Below are positions 1 through 12,426 of a DNA stretch of 64,000 bases, one piece after another. The DNA lies in contig CAVSJJ010000001.1 of assembly GCA_963728395.1 (NCBI GenBank), positions 1 to 64,000 on the forward strand. Reading direction: 5' to 3'. The position numbers and the translations under genes are program-made. Source of the stretch: CAVSJJ01 sp963728395. Its GTDB lineage: Bacteria > Actinomycetota > Actinomycetes > Actinomycetales > Dermatophilaceae. The notes under the pieces are model-generated. The model was not told the DNA's origin. It saw nothing but the letters and a program-made list of their open reading frames with translations, and did no database searches. The stretch's first letter is position 1; each line of letters begins with the position of its first letter.

Positions 1-160
1 AGCCGCCGGCGCCTCGAGCGGCGCCGCCGCCATCCCGGCCGGCGCCGGACCCCCCGTGGCGTCGCCCGCCGTCACGGCGTCCGCCGCGCGGCGCGTCTGC
101 CTCGCGACCGGGCCTCCTCACCCATCGGAGTCGTTGGCCTGTGGTGCCGGCCCGGGCCCA
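1..160. other. No supportable gene at left edge
   Basis: Very GC-rich sequence beyond the end of the rRNA operon. Several frames are open on both strands simply because stop codons are rare at this composition. None shows a ribosome binding site, a recognisable domain or a sensible end: the open plus-strand frames run on into the terminator and 5S gene. It could hold the tail of a neighbouring gene whose body lies outside the window, but nothing here shows that. Confidence 0.4.
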
Positions 161-164
161 CCGC

Positions 165-200
165 CCAAAAAACAACATGGCCCGCCGAAAACGGCGGGCC
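165..200 (-). terminator. Intrinsic terminator of the rRNA operon
   Basis: On the minus strand a perfect 9-base stem (GGCCCGCCG / CGGCGGGCC, positions 179-200) with a 4-base loop is followed by a T-rich stretch (plus-strand A-run near 166-171). It begins about a dozen bases past the 5S 3' end and is a textbook rho-independent terminator for the operon. Confidence 0.85.
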
Positions 201-213
201 ATGGTGAAAGTAT

Positions 214-332
214 GTCCGGCTGCGTCCTACTCTCCCACACCGTCCCCAGTGCAGTACCATCGGCGCTGAAGGGCTTAGCTTCCGGGTTCGGAATGGAGCC
301 GGGCGTTTCCCCTTCGCTATGACAGCCGAAAC
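214..332 (-). rRNA. rrf: 5S ribosomal RNA
   Basis: Read on the minus strand this stretch matches actinobacterial 5S rRNA, including the central CCGAACCCGGAAGCTAAG block, the CAGCGCCGATGGTACTGCA block and a GGGAGAGTAGGAC 3' region. It is the last gene of the 16S-23S-5S operon and is followed by an intrinsic terminator. Ends are set by family resemblance and may be off by a few bases. Confidence 0.95.
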
Positions 333-370
333 TCTATGGAGATGTCAGTCGTTCCCGACCGTATCTCGGG

Positions 371-392
371 AACTGCACAGTGGACGCAAGCA
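371..392 (-). repeat. 3' arm of 23S rRNA processing stem
   Basis: This 22-base arm, just past the 3' end of the 23S gene, is complementary at 20 of 22 positions to the arm at 3521-3542 just before the 23S 5' end. The pair would close a long helix around the 23S precursor, the usual RNase III processing stem. The role is known for bacterial rRNA operons; here it is inferred from complementarity. Confidence 0.75.
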
Positions 393-402
393 GCAAATGT
401 GA

Positions 403-5373
<4,971 letters not shown>

Positions 5374-5578
5374 TGTCTTGCTCCGTCCGACGCGAACGCC
5401 GGCGGAATCAAAGAACCCGCGAAGGGTTGTTTCACTGACTGAGCAAGAACGACTAGCTTGAGTTAGTCATTCGTTGTCAACCAAAGGATTTTCGTACGAG
5501 ACGGTGCGCCACCAGGTCGGACGACCCGGTTCGCTGCCCCCTCGTGACGAGGTTATTGGCATCGATTTTTGACACGCT

Positions 5579-5594
5579 GTTGAGTTCTCAAGGT
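5579..5594 (-). promoter_or_regulatory. boxA-like antitermination element of rrn leader
   Basis: The minus strand reads ACCTTGAGAACTCAAC in the leader between the promoter and 16S. A closely similar element occurs in the 16S-23S spacer. Such elements recruit NusB/NusE antitermination complexes in rRNA operons; the function here is inferred from sequence and position. Confidence 0.6.
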
Positions 5595-5647
5595 TCGGAC
5601 GCACACCATCCCCCGGACCTCGGTCCGGCGTTTGGGGCAACCACTCC

Positions 5648-5677
5648 AACTTACCCGCGTCCATGCTTGGGCGTCAA
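5648..5677 (-). promoter_or_regulatory. Main rRNA operon promoter
   Basis: On the minus strand a TTGACG -35 hexamer (5672-5677) is separated by 18 bases from a TAAGTT -10 hexamer (5648-5653). That is a strong housekeeping-sigma promoter, oriented towards 16S and placed about 270 bases upstream of it. Confidence 0.65.
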
Positions 5678-5729
5678 ATCCGCTCCGTGGAGCCGGATCT
5701 GGTCGCGCTTGGATCTCTGCGGGGCACCC

Positions 5730-5759
5730 ACTGTAGCAACCTTGCGGCCGCCGTTCCAA
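5730..5759 (-). promoter_or_regulatory. Possible second rRNA promoter
   Basis: TTGGAA (5754-5759), an 18-base spacer and TACAGT (5730-5735) on the minus strand form a weaker promoter candidate upstream of the main one. Tandem promoters are usual for actinobacterial rRNA operons; sequence-only evidence. Confidence 0.35.
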
Positions 5760-5988
5760 CTCGACGTCGGCGGTGGGGGGTCAGCCGTCGGGACCGGCCT
5801 ACTTCGGGCGGTTTCGCACCGCCGCAGTGGCGTCCGTTCCTCCCTCGCGGGCTGACGTCGTAGACAGTAGGGGACGCCGAGACCGCGACACAAATCGGCC
5901 GCATCCCGGGCGTGTCGCCCCCGGGGGACCACGGACATCGTCGCAGGTCAGCGGCCTGGCGTGGCCGGAGTCGGCCGGCACCGGGACC

Positions 5989-7254
5989 TCAGGAACCGGC
6001 CCGCCGGCCGGCGGCGAGCGATCTGCGTCCCCGGCGCAGGATGACCACCGTCCCGTGGAGGAAGTCCTCCTCGGCGAGCCGCCGCTCGGCATCGCGCGTC
6101 CGCTCGCCGTTGACCAATGCGCCGCCCTCGGCGATCGCGCGGCGGGCCGCGTTGCGCGACTCGAGGAGTCCGACGGCGACGAGGGCATCGGTCAGCGTGG
6201 TCCCCGGCGCCACCTCTCCCCCGGGCAGCTCGGCCGTCGCGTCGCGCAGGGTGGCGGCATCGAGGGCGCGCAAGTCCCCCCTGCCGAACAGCGCCTCGGA
6301 GGCCGCCTGCACGGCGGCGGTCGCCTCCTCCCCGTGCACGAGGGTCGTCACGTCCGCGGCCAGCGCGCGCTGCGCGGCCCGGCGGAAGGGCTCCTCGGCG
6401 ACCTGCCGCTCGAGCTCGACGATGTCCGTGCGCGAGCGGTCGGTGAAGACCTTGAGGAGGGTGATGACCGAGGCGTCCTCGACGTTGACGAAGTACTGGT
6501 AGAAAGCGTAAGGGCTCGTCAGATCCGCGGACAGCCAGACGGCGTTGCCCTCGGACTTGCCGAATTTCACCCCGGCCGCGTCGGTGAGCAGCGGGGTCGT
6601 CAGCGCGTGGACGGCCACCCCCTCGGTGCGATGGATCAGGTCGACGCCGGCCGTGAGGTTGCCCCACTGGTCCGAGCCACCCGTCTGCAGCGTGCACCCG
6701 TGCGCGCGGTAGAGGTGGAGGTAGTCCAGAGCCTGGAGCAGCTGGTAGCTGAACTCGGTGTAGGAGATCCCCTCCTGACTCTCGAGCCGGGCGGAGATGG
6801 CCTCCTTGCGGATCATCTGGTTCACCCGGAAGTGCTTGCCGACGTCGCGCAGGAAGTCCAGGGCGGACATCGGGGCGGTCCAGTCGAGGTTGTCGACGAG
6901 GACGGCCGGGTTGTCGCCGTCGAAGTCGAGGAACGGCTGGACGAGGGTCTTGATCCGGTCGACCCAGTCGGCCGTCTGCTCCTTGGACTTCAGGACCCGC
7001 TCCGAGGTCGGCTTCGGGTCCCCGATGAGCCCGGTCGACCCACCGACGAGGCAGATGACCCGGTGACCGGCCCGCTGGAGCCGGCGCAGGACCACGAGCT
7101 GGACGAAGTTGCCGAAGTGGAGCGACGGAGCAGTGGGGTCGAACCCGCAGTACGCCGTGATCGGACCGCTCGAGAGGGCCTGGCGCAGCGCGGTCTCGTC
7201 GGTGGTCTGCGCCACCGCTCCGCGCCACTGCAGCTCATCGAGGATGTCGGTCAC
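5989..7254 (-). CDS. tyrS: Tyrosyl-tRNA synthetase
   Basis: Cytosolic class I aminoacyl-tRNA synthetase that charges tRNA-Tyr with tyrosine. The 421-residue protein begins with the TDILDELQWRG helix typical of bacterial TyrS. The HIGH-type signature appears as HFGN within SLHFGNFV, and the KMSKS-type loop as KFGKS within GVKFGKSEGNAVW. A C-terminal S4-like RNA-binding segment (LLESRNAARRAIAEGGALV) is present. The start is a GTG at 7252-7254 because it gives the normal length and is preceded by a strong AAGGAGGG site; longer in-frame starts only add Arg-rich non-conserved sequence. It stands alone and is divergent from the deaminase gene. Confidence 0.95.
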   Translation of the reverse strand: MTDILDELQWRGAVAQTTDETALRQALSSGPITAYCGFDPTAPSLHFGNFVQLVVLRRLQRAGHRVICLVGGSTGLIGDPKPTSERVLKSKEQTADWVDRIKTLVQPFLDFDGDNPAVLVDNLDWTAPMSALDFLRDVGKHFRVNQMIRKEAISARLESQEGISYTEFSYQLLQALDYLHLYRAHGCTLQTGGSDQWGNLTAGVDLIHRTEGVAVHALTTPLLTDAAGVKFGKSEGNAVWLSADLTSPYAFYQYFVNVEDASVITLLKVFTDRSRTDIVELERQVAEEPFRRAAQRALAADVTTLVHGEEATAAVQAASEALFGRGDLRALDAATLRDATAELPGGEVAPGTTLTDALVAVGLLESRNAARRAIAEGGALVNGERTRDAERRLAEEDFLHGTVVILRRGRRSLAAGRRAGS

Positions 7255-7402
7255 GATCGTCGCCCTCCTTCGTCTGGACCGGCCGGGCCGGCGGTGGGAC
7301 GGCACCCGGTATGCCTCCGGCCCCAGCCTGCCACGGGCCCGACCGGCGCACCGCCGTTGTTCATCCGGACGAGGCGGCCCGCGCTCGCTCCGGGCCATCG
7401 GG

Positions 7403-7408
7403 CAGACT
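7403..7408 (+). promoter_or_regulatory. -10 box of deaminase gene (leaderless)
   Basis: CAGACT lies 7 bases before the ATG at 7416, so transcription would start at or next to the start codon. No ribosome binding site is visible. Part of a pattern repeated at many genes in this window. Confidence 0.45.
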
Positions 7409-7415
7409 CGGCGCC

Positions 7416-8504
7416 ATGACCGCCCCGACGACACCACCGGACCGACCCGACGCCGTCCTCACCCCGGACCTGCCGGCGGGCACCGGCCTCGCGGCCTACA
7501 TCGCGGGCCTGCCCAAGGCGGAGCTGCACGTCCACCACGTCGGCTCGGCGTCACCGCGAATCGTCGCCGACCTCGCGGCGCGGCACCCCGACTCGCCGGT
7601 GCCGACCGACCCCGAGGAGCTCACCCGGTTCTTCACCTTCACCGACTTCGCCCACTTCATCGACGTCTACCTCGCCGTCGTCGACCTCATCACGACACCC
7701 GAGGACGTCCGCCTGCTCACCTACGAGGTGGCTCAGGAGCTCGCGGCACAGCGGGTGCGCTATGCCGAGCTGACGATGACCCCCTACACCTCGGTCGTCC
7801 GCGGCATCCCCATCGAGGCCTACACCGAGGCCATCGAGGACGCCCGGGTCGCCGCCGAGCGCGACCACGACGTCGTCCTGCGCTGGGTCTACGACATACC
7901 GGGCGAGCTCGGCCTCGCCTCCGCGGACGCCACGGCGACGTACGCCGTCGAGCACGGACCGGCCTCGCTCGTCGGTTTCGGCCTCGGCGGCCCCGAGATC
8001 GGCGTTCCGCGCCCGCCGTTCGCCCCCCACTTCGAGCGCGCCCGCGCCGCCGGGCTGCACAGCGTCCCGCACGCAGGCGAGACCACCGGACCCGAAACGG
8101 TGTGGGACGCGCTCGGCCACCTCGGCGCGGAGCGGATCGGGCACGGCACGTCCGCGGCGCGCGACCCTCGTCTCCTCGAGCACCTGGCGGAGCGGGGCAT
8201 CCCCCTCGAGGTCTGCCCGACGTCGAACGTCGCGACTCGCGCGGTCGAGCGGCTCGAGGACCACCCGATCGGCGCGATGCGCGACGCCGGCGTCGTCGTC
8301 ACCGTCAACAGCGACGACCCGCCGATGTTCGGCACGACGCTGAACCGCGAGTACGAGGTCGCGGCGGCCCTGCTCGGTCTCGACGCGGCCGGCGTCACCG
8401 ACCTGGCCCGGGCGGCCGTCGACGCGAGCTTCGCGCCCGAGGACGTGCGGGCGCGGCTGCATCGGGAGATCACGGCCTACGCCGCAGCGGCCACCGACGG
8501 CTGA
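7416..8504 (+). CDS. add: Adenosine deaminase family protein
   Basis: A 362-residue member of the adenosine/AMP deaminase amidohydrolase family, expected to hydrolyse adenosine or a related aminopurine to the inosine form with a catalytic zinc ion. Visible family motifs are HVHHVGS near the N-terminus (the HxH metal ligands), HAGET in the middle (metal His plus catalytic Glu), a GHGTSA block, and NSDDPPMFGT near the C-terminus (the catalytic Asp pair). The canonical HLHLEG box is altered to HVHHVG, so the substrate could differ from adenosine, for example aminodeoxyfutalosine or another nucleoside. The start is the ATG with a -10 box 7 bases upstream. Confidence 0.8.
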   Translation: MTAPTTPPDRPDAVLTPDLPAGTGLAAYIAGLPKAELHVHHVGSASPRIVADLAARHPDSPVPTDPEELTRFFTFTDFAHFIDVYLAVVDLITTPEDVRLLTYEVAQELAAQRVRYAELTMTPYTSVVRGIPIEAYTEAIEDARVAAERDHDVVLRWVYDIPGELGLASADATATYAVEHGPASLVGFGLGGPEIGVPRPPFAPHFERARAAGLHSVPHAGETTGPETVWDALGHLGAERIGHGTSAARDPRLLEHLAERGIPLEVCPTSNVATRAVERLEDHPIGAMRDAGVVVTVNSDDPPMFGTTLNREYEVAAALLGLDAAGVTDLARAAVDASFAPEDVRARLHREITAYAAAATDG

Positions 8505-8626
8505 ACCCGTCTCTCCGGCGTCCCCGGCGTCCCCGGCGGCGGCGTATCACCCGCGCCGCCGGCGCCCTCCTCCCCTCATCGGCACCAGTCGCGCGCCCGG
8601 GGGGCGCGCGGGGAGGAGACACCACC

Positions 8627-10453
8627 ATGTCCGAGATCGACGCGTCCACGTGGACGACCGACCAGCGCGCGCAGACGTGCGCCATCGCCCCGAGCCCGGA
8701 GCTGAAGGAGCGATGGGCCAAGGAGCTCGCCGCCACGGGTCGTCGCCGCAGGGCGGACGGCGCCGCGACCTTGCGCCTCGAGGGTGAGCCCAAACGGCTG
8801 GGCTTCAACGACGGCGTCATCATCCCTCCCGAGGCATTCCCCGCGGGGACGCCCGACACGACGATCCGGTCCGCCGCCCTCGACCGCGCCCCGCTGCGCG
8901 GCACGGTGCGGGTGGCGGTCGTCCTCGTCGACTTCTCGGACCAGGCCATGACGGCTACGACCGGCCATTTCGAGGACCTCTTCTTCTCGACGGGCGTCCT
9001 CCCGCACGGCAGCGTCAAGGAGTACTACTCCGAGGTGACGAACGGGCTGGTCACCCTCGACGGCACCGTCGTCGGCCCTTATCGGATGCCGCAGACCCTC
9101 GCGTGGTACGCCAACAACGGCTCGGGGATCGGCAAGGGGGGCACGGCCTTCCGCTCCCCGCAGCTGGCCCACGACGCCGCCGTGGCCGCCGACCCCGACG
9201 TCAACTTCGCGCCGTACGACAACGACGGCAACGGCTACGTCGACGCCTTCATCGTGGTCCACGCCGGGCCCGGCGCAGAGGTCACCGGCAGCCTCGGCGA
9301 CATCTGGTCGCACAAGTCGACGATGTCGACGGCGTACAACACCGACGGCACGAAGATCTACGGCTACCTCACGATCCCGGAGGATGCCAAGATCGGCGTC
9401 TCGGCACACGAGCTGGGGCACCTGCTCTTCGGCTTCCCCGACCTCTACGACACCGACTACTCCTCCGAGGGCGTCGGCAACTGGTGCCTCATGGGCGGCG
9501 GCAGCTGGAACGGCGGGGGCGACCTCCCCTCCCACCCGAGCGCGTGGTGCAAGGCCAACCAGGGCTGGGCCAGCGTGACGAACGTGACGACGAACGGCCC
9601 GGTCACCGTCGAGGCCGTCGAGACGAGCCACCACCTCTTCCGGCTGTGGAAGAACGGCGCCAGCGGCTCGGAGTACTTCCTCCTCGAGAACCGGCAGAAG
9701 ACGGGCTATGACCAGGCGCTGCCCGGCGACGGCCTCCTGCTGTGGCATGTCGACGACGCGAAGACGAGCAACAGCGACGAGACCCACTACAAGGTCGGCC
9801 TGCTCCAGGCCGACGGGAGCCAGGACCTCGAGCACGGGACGAACCGCGGCGACACCGGCGACCCCTTCCCGGGATCGGCGGACAAGACCTCGGTCACCCA
9901 GGCGACGTCGCCGAACACGAAGTCGTATGCCGGCGCGGACACGTGCGTGTCCGTCAAGTCCATCCCCGCCTCGAGCGGCGCGATGACGGTCCAGCTCACC
10001 GTGTCCTGCAAGACCATCCTCAAGGAGGTCAAGGAGGTCAAGGAGGTCAAGGAGGTCAAGGAGCGCTTCCCGGACCACAAGACGATCATCAAGGACCTCA
10101 AGGAGTCCACCCACGACAAGCACCTCCTCAAGGACACCATCAAGGACGTCAAGGAGGTCGCGAAGGAGCTCAAGGAGGTGGCCAAGGAGGTCAAGGAGGC
10201 CGGCTTCGAGAACTGGCCCGGCCGACCCGGCGGCGGCGGGTACGCCCCCGACCAGGCCGCCGACCCGGGCGTCGAGGCGCGGCTGAGCGCCCTCGAGGCG
10301 GCCGTCTTCGGCGGCGCCGAGCAGCAGGGCGGCCAGGTCTTCATCGACGGCTCGCTCCGGCCCGACCTCATGGGTGCGCCCGGCTCGGCCGTCGTCCCGC
10401 CGGACGACGCCCAGGGCAAGCGCCAGCTCGACGCGCCGCCGAGAACGCCGTGA
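8627..10453 (+). CDS. M6-type metallopeptidase, Lys/Glu-repeat tail
   Basis: A 608-residue protein with an M6-family zinc metallopeptidase domain (roughly residues 90-460). The zinc motif HELGHLLFGFPDLYD starts at residue 261 and has one more residue between the second His and PDLYD than the secreted M6 protease at 43084-45387. A DNDGNGYVD calcium-type loop precedes it. No signal peptide or membrane segment is visible. Residues 466-525 form a Lys/Glu-rich tail starting with four KEV repeats, followed by a Gly/Pro-rich linker and a conserved-looking VEARLSALEAAVFG and FIDGSLRPDLMG end. The start ATG has a GGGAGGAG site. The stop overlaps the next gene (GTGA), so it heads a four-gene operon with two ATP-grasp-type proteins. 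The tail may be their substrate (inference). Confidence 0.8.
   Translation: MSEIDASTWTTDQRAQTCAIAPSPELKERWAKELAATGRRRRADGAATLRLEGEPKRLGFNDGVIIPPEAFPAGTPDTTIRSAALDRAPLRGTVRVAVVLVDFSDQAMTATTGHFEDLFFSTGVLPHGSVKEYYSEVTNGLVTLDGTVVGPYRMPQTLAWYANNGSGIGKGGTAFRSPQLAHDAAVAADPDVNFAPYDNDGNGYVDAFIVVHAGPGAEVTGSLGDIWSHKSTMSTAYNTDGTKIYGYLTIPEDAKIGVSAHELGHLLFGFPDLYDTDYSSEGVGNWCLMGGGSWNGGGDLPSHPSAWCKANQGWASVTNVTTNGPVTVEAVETSHHLFRLWKNGASGSEYFLLENRQKTGYDQALPGDGLLLWHVDDAKTSNSDETHYKVGLLQADGSQDLEHGTNRGDTGDPFPGSADKTSVTQATSPNTKSYAGADTCVSVKSIPASSGAMTVQLTVSCKTILKEVKEVKEVKEVKERFPDHKTIIKDLKESTHDKHLLKDTIKDVKEVAKELKEVAKEVKEAGFENWPGRPGGGGYAPDQAADPGVEARLSALEAAVFGGAEQQGGQVFIDGSLRPDLMGAPGSAVVPPDDAQGKRQLDAPPRTP
10022..10057 (+). 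repeat. Tandem AAGGAGGTC repeats in frame
   Basis: Four exact copies of a 9-base unit encode KEV four times. The unit contains a perfect Shine-Dalgarno sequence (AAGGAGG). Further copies of the same core occur to about 10197 within the same Lys/Glu tail. Confidence 0.9.
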
Positions 10454-11151
10454 CCCACCCCCGCGTGGTCCTCGTGGTCGCCGACGTCGGCGACCACGGG
10501 GGCCGGGCCGCAGCGCACGAGGCCGCGGGGTTGCTCGATGCTCTCCCCGGACGGCGCGTCGCCCTCATGACCGGCGACCGGCTCGCCTCGGCCGGGTGGA
10601 TGCTGCGGGTCGCCCGGGACGGGGCAACCCGCTCGGTCCTCGACCTCGGGGAGGATGCCTCCGGCCGGGTCCTCGTCGACGACGACGCTCTCGCCGCCGT
10701 GTGGTTCCGCTCGTCCTCGCGCCGACCGGGCGAGGTCCGTCGGGCAGGCCCCGACGCCGACTACGCGAGAGCCGAGACCGACGCGCTCCTCGTGGCCTGG
10801 CTCGCCTCGCTCGGCACACGCGCCGTCAACCCCCCCGACGGGCTCAGCCCGACCGGGCCGTCCTGGTCGCCGGCCCGGTGGCGCCGCCGCGCCGCGGAGG
10901 TGGGGATGCCGACGGCACCGGACGGCATACCGACCCGGTCCGTCCTCGTGGCCGGCGGGCGGGTGTGCGGCGCCCACGACGCCGCCGAGGCGGCTCGGGC
11001 GGCGGCCCTGGGTGTGTGGTCGGGCTGCCGTGCCCTCGACCTCCTCCTCACCGATGCGGGTGAGGTGACCTCGGTCTCGACCGTCCCCGACGTGACCGGT
11101 GACGAGCGTCGCCGGGCGGCGGCGGACCTCCTCCTCGGGCTGGCGTCATGA
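10450..11151 (+). CDS. Degenerate ATP-grasp-like protein
   Basis: A 233-residue protein that I do not recognise as a named family. Its layout resembles a shortened ATP-grasp enzyme. An N-terminal Rossmann-like part ends in RAVNPPDGLSPTGPSWSPAR and a GMPTAP stretch, the usual lead-in to an ATP-grasp fold. The C-terminal part, with VLVAGGRVCGAH, GCRALDLLLT and a TVPDVTGDE segment, aligns in order with the end of the ligase downstream. The central ATP-binding lysine loop and the final acidic/Asn metal site are missing, so it is probably a non-catalytic partner or recognition subunit. The GTG start overlaps the peptidase stop and its stop overlaps the ligase start, so the three are translationally coupled. 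Confidence 0.65.
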   Translation: MTHPRVVLVVADVGDHGGRAAAHEAAGLLDALPGRRVALMTGDRLASAGWMLRVARDGATRSVLDLGEDASGRVLVDDDALAAVWFRSSSRRPGEVRRAGPDADYARAETDALLVAWLASLGTRAVNPPDGLSPTGPSWSPARWRRRAAEVGMPTAPDGIPTRSVLVAGGRVCGAHDAAEAARAAALGVWSGCRALDLLLTDAGEVTSVSTVPDVTGDERRRAAADLLLGLAS

Positions 11152-12098
11152 TCCTCCTCGCCGGCTATGGATCGGACCCCTGCCTGGCCCGGACGGCTCG
11201 GGCCGCCGAGGAGCTGGGCGTCGAGTACGTCCTCCTCGACCAGGAGGAGCCCTTCGCCTGGGACCTCACCGTCACCGAGCAGGGCACCGCCGTGGGCGGC
11301 CGGGTCAGCACGCGCGGCGTCCGGCTGCCGCTGTCGGACATCGACGGCGCCTATGCGCGTCCCCTCTCCCCCGTCGACACGGGTGAGCCGGGGGCGGTGC
11401 AGCGAGGTGAGCGGCTCGGCCGCGACCTCGTCACCTGGCTCGACCTCGCCGACGCCGTCGTCGTCAGCCGTCCCGGCGACATGCACTCCAACTCGAGCAA
11501 GCCGTTCCAGGCGGGGATCATCGGCACGGCCGGGTTCGACGTGGCCCGCTCGCTCGTCACGACCGACCCCGACACCGTGCGGGCCTTCGCGGCGGAGGTC
11601 GGGCCCCTCGTGTTCAAGTCGACGAGCGGCGTCCGGTCCATCGTCCGCCGCCTCGACGCGGGCTACCTCGACCGGCTCGACCGGGTCCGGGCGCTGCCGA
11701 CCCAGTTCCAGGAGTGCGTCGAGGGCATCGACATCCGGGTCCACGTCGTCGGGGGCGAGGTGTTCGCCACCCGGATCGTCTCCGAGGCCACCGACTACCG
11801 GTATGCCGGCCGCGACGGTCTCGACGCCGATCTCGAGCCGACGACACTCCCCGACGAGGTGGCGCAACGCTGCGTCGACCTCGCCGGGCTCCTCGTGCTG
11901 CCCCTGGTCGGGATCGACCTGCGGATGACCCCGCAGGGGCGCTTCGTGTGCTTCGAGGCGAACCCGATGCCCGGCTACAGTTACTTCGAGTCCCACACCG
12001 GCCAGCCGATCAGCGCGGCACTCGTCCGGCTTCTCGCCGGCGAGCCCGAGCCGCCGACGGCTCCCTCGCGGAGGTCTCGCCATGGTCAGTCCGATTGA
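11148..12098 (+). CDS. ATP-grasp ligase (RimK-like)
   Basis: A 316-residue ATP-grasp enzyme of the RimK/amide-ligase type, expected to activate a carboxylate with ATP and join it to an amine or hydroxyl. An N-terminal pre-ATP-grasp domain (MILLAGYGSDPCLA) is followed by the ATP-binding lysine in LVFKSTSGVRS near residue 156, a VEGIDIRVHVVGGEVFA core strand pair, and the metal-binding end GIDLRMTPQGRFVCFEANP near residues 256-272. It therefore looks catalytically intact, unlike its upstream neighbour. It starts with an ATGA overlap and itself overlaps the next gene by 17 bases. Its substrate is unknown; the Lys/Glu tail of the co-encoded peptidase is the obvious candidate. Confidence 0.75.
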   Translation: MILLAGYGSDPCLARTARAAEELGVEYVLLDQEEPFAWDLTVTEQGTAVGGRVSTRGVRLPLSDIDGAYARPLSPVDTGEPGAVQRGERLGRDLVTWLDLADAVVVSRPGDMHSNSSKPFQAGIIGTAGFDVARSLVTTDPDTVRAFAAEVGPLVFKSTSGVRSIVRRLDAGYLDRLDRVRALPTQFQECVEGIDIRVHVVGGEVFATRIVSEATDYRYAGRDGLDADLEPTTLPDEVAQRCVDLAGLLVLPLVGIDLRMTPQGRFVCFEANPMPGYSYFESHTGQPISAALVRLLAGEPEPPTAPSRRSRHGQSD

Positions 12099-12426
12099 GA
12101 ACCGCGCCCTGCTGACGGGGCGGGTGCTGGGCCGGGCCGCCCATCCCACCGTGGGTCGCTGGGACGTGCTACGCGTGTGGGTCGAGGAGGTCACGGACGT
12201 CGCCGGGTTGCCCAACCTTCTCGCGGAGACCACGGGCACCGAGATCGAGGTGAACGTCGAGCGCGACCGGCTGCCGGAGGGTGCGCTCGACGGCCGCCGG
12301 CTGCATGGGCCGGTCCGCCTTGCCGGACCGGAGACGGTCCTCGCCCTGCCGGCGGCCGCGGGCGCCGGACCGCTCGAGCTCGACGCCCCGGGTCACGAGG
12401 ACGAGGGCCCGCGCCCGGTCCTGTGA
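12082..12426 (+). CDS. Small unknown protein, last gene of M6/ATP-grasp cassette
   Basis: A 114-residue protein not recognised from any named family. The pattern of beta-strand-like segments (GRVLGRAAHPTVGRWDVL, LRVWVEEVTDV, GTEIEVNVERD, HGPVRLAGPETVLALP) suggests a compact all-beta fold such as an OB-type barrel; this is inference from sequence pattern only. The ATG lies 17 bases inside the end of the ATP-grasp gene, in a different frame, so it belongs to the same operon. Its 3' end overlaps the convergent glycosylase gene by 34 bases. Confidence 0.6.
   Translation: MVSPIENRALLTGRVLGRAAHPTVGRWDVLRVWVEEVTDVAGLPNLLAETTGTEIEVNVERDRLPEGALDGRRLHGPVRLAGPETVLALPAAAGAGPLELDAPGHEDEGPRPVL

Larger units (their letters stand above)
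5374..5988. other. rRNA operon upstream region, no gene
   Basis: This 615-base stretch separates the 16S 5' end from the tyrS stop codon. It holds the rRNA leader with a boxA-like element and at least one good promoter, annotated separately. The open frames in it on both strands have no ribosome binding sites or recognisable protein content. A TTGACA hexamer (minus strand, 5475-5480) lies inside the leader, but no convincing -10 box follows it. Confidence 0.6.

Noticed and set aside
5475..5480. TTGACA hexamer in the rRNA leader as a third promoter
   Set aside because: No acceptable -10 box lies 16-19 bases downstream, and it would start transcription inside the leader past the boxA element.
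10022..10200. CRISPR-like or microsatellite array
   Set aside because: The repeats are 9-base coding units in frame with a protein tail, without spacers of constant length.
9742..11151. Longer start for the degenerate ATP-grasp gene, inside the M6 peptidase gene
   Set aside because: The upstream part is an Arg/Gly-rich shadow of the peptidase. The GTG at 10450 overlapping the peptidase stop begins a clean alpha/beta protein.
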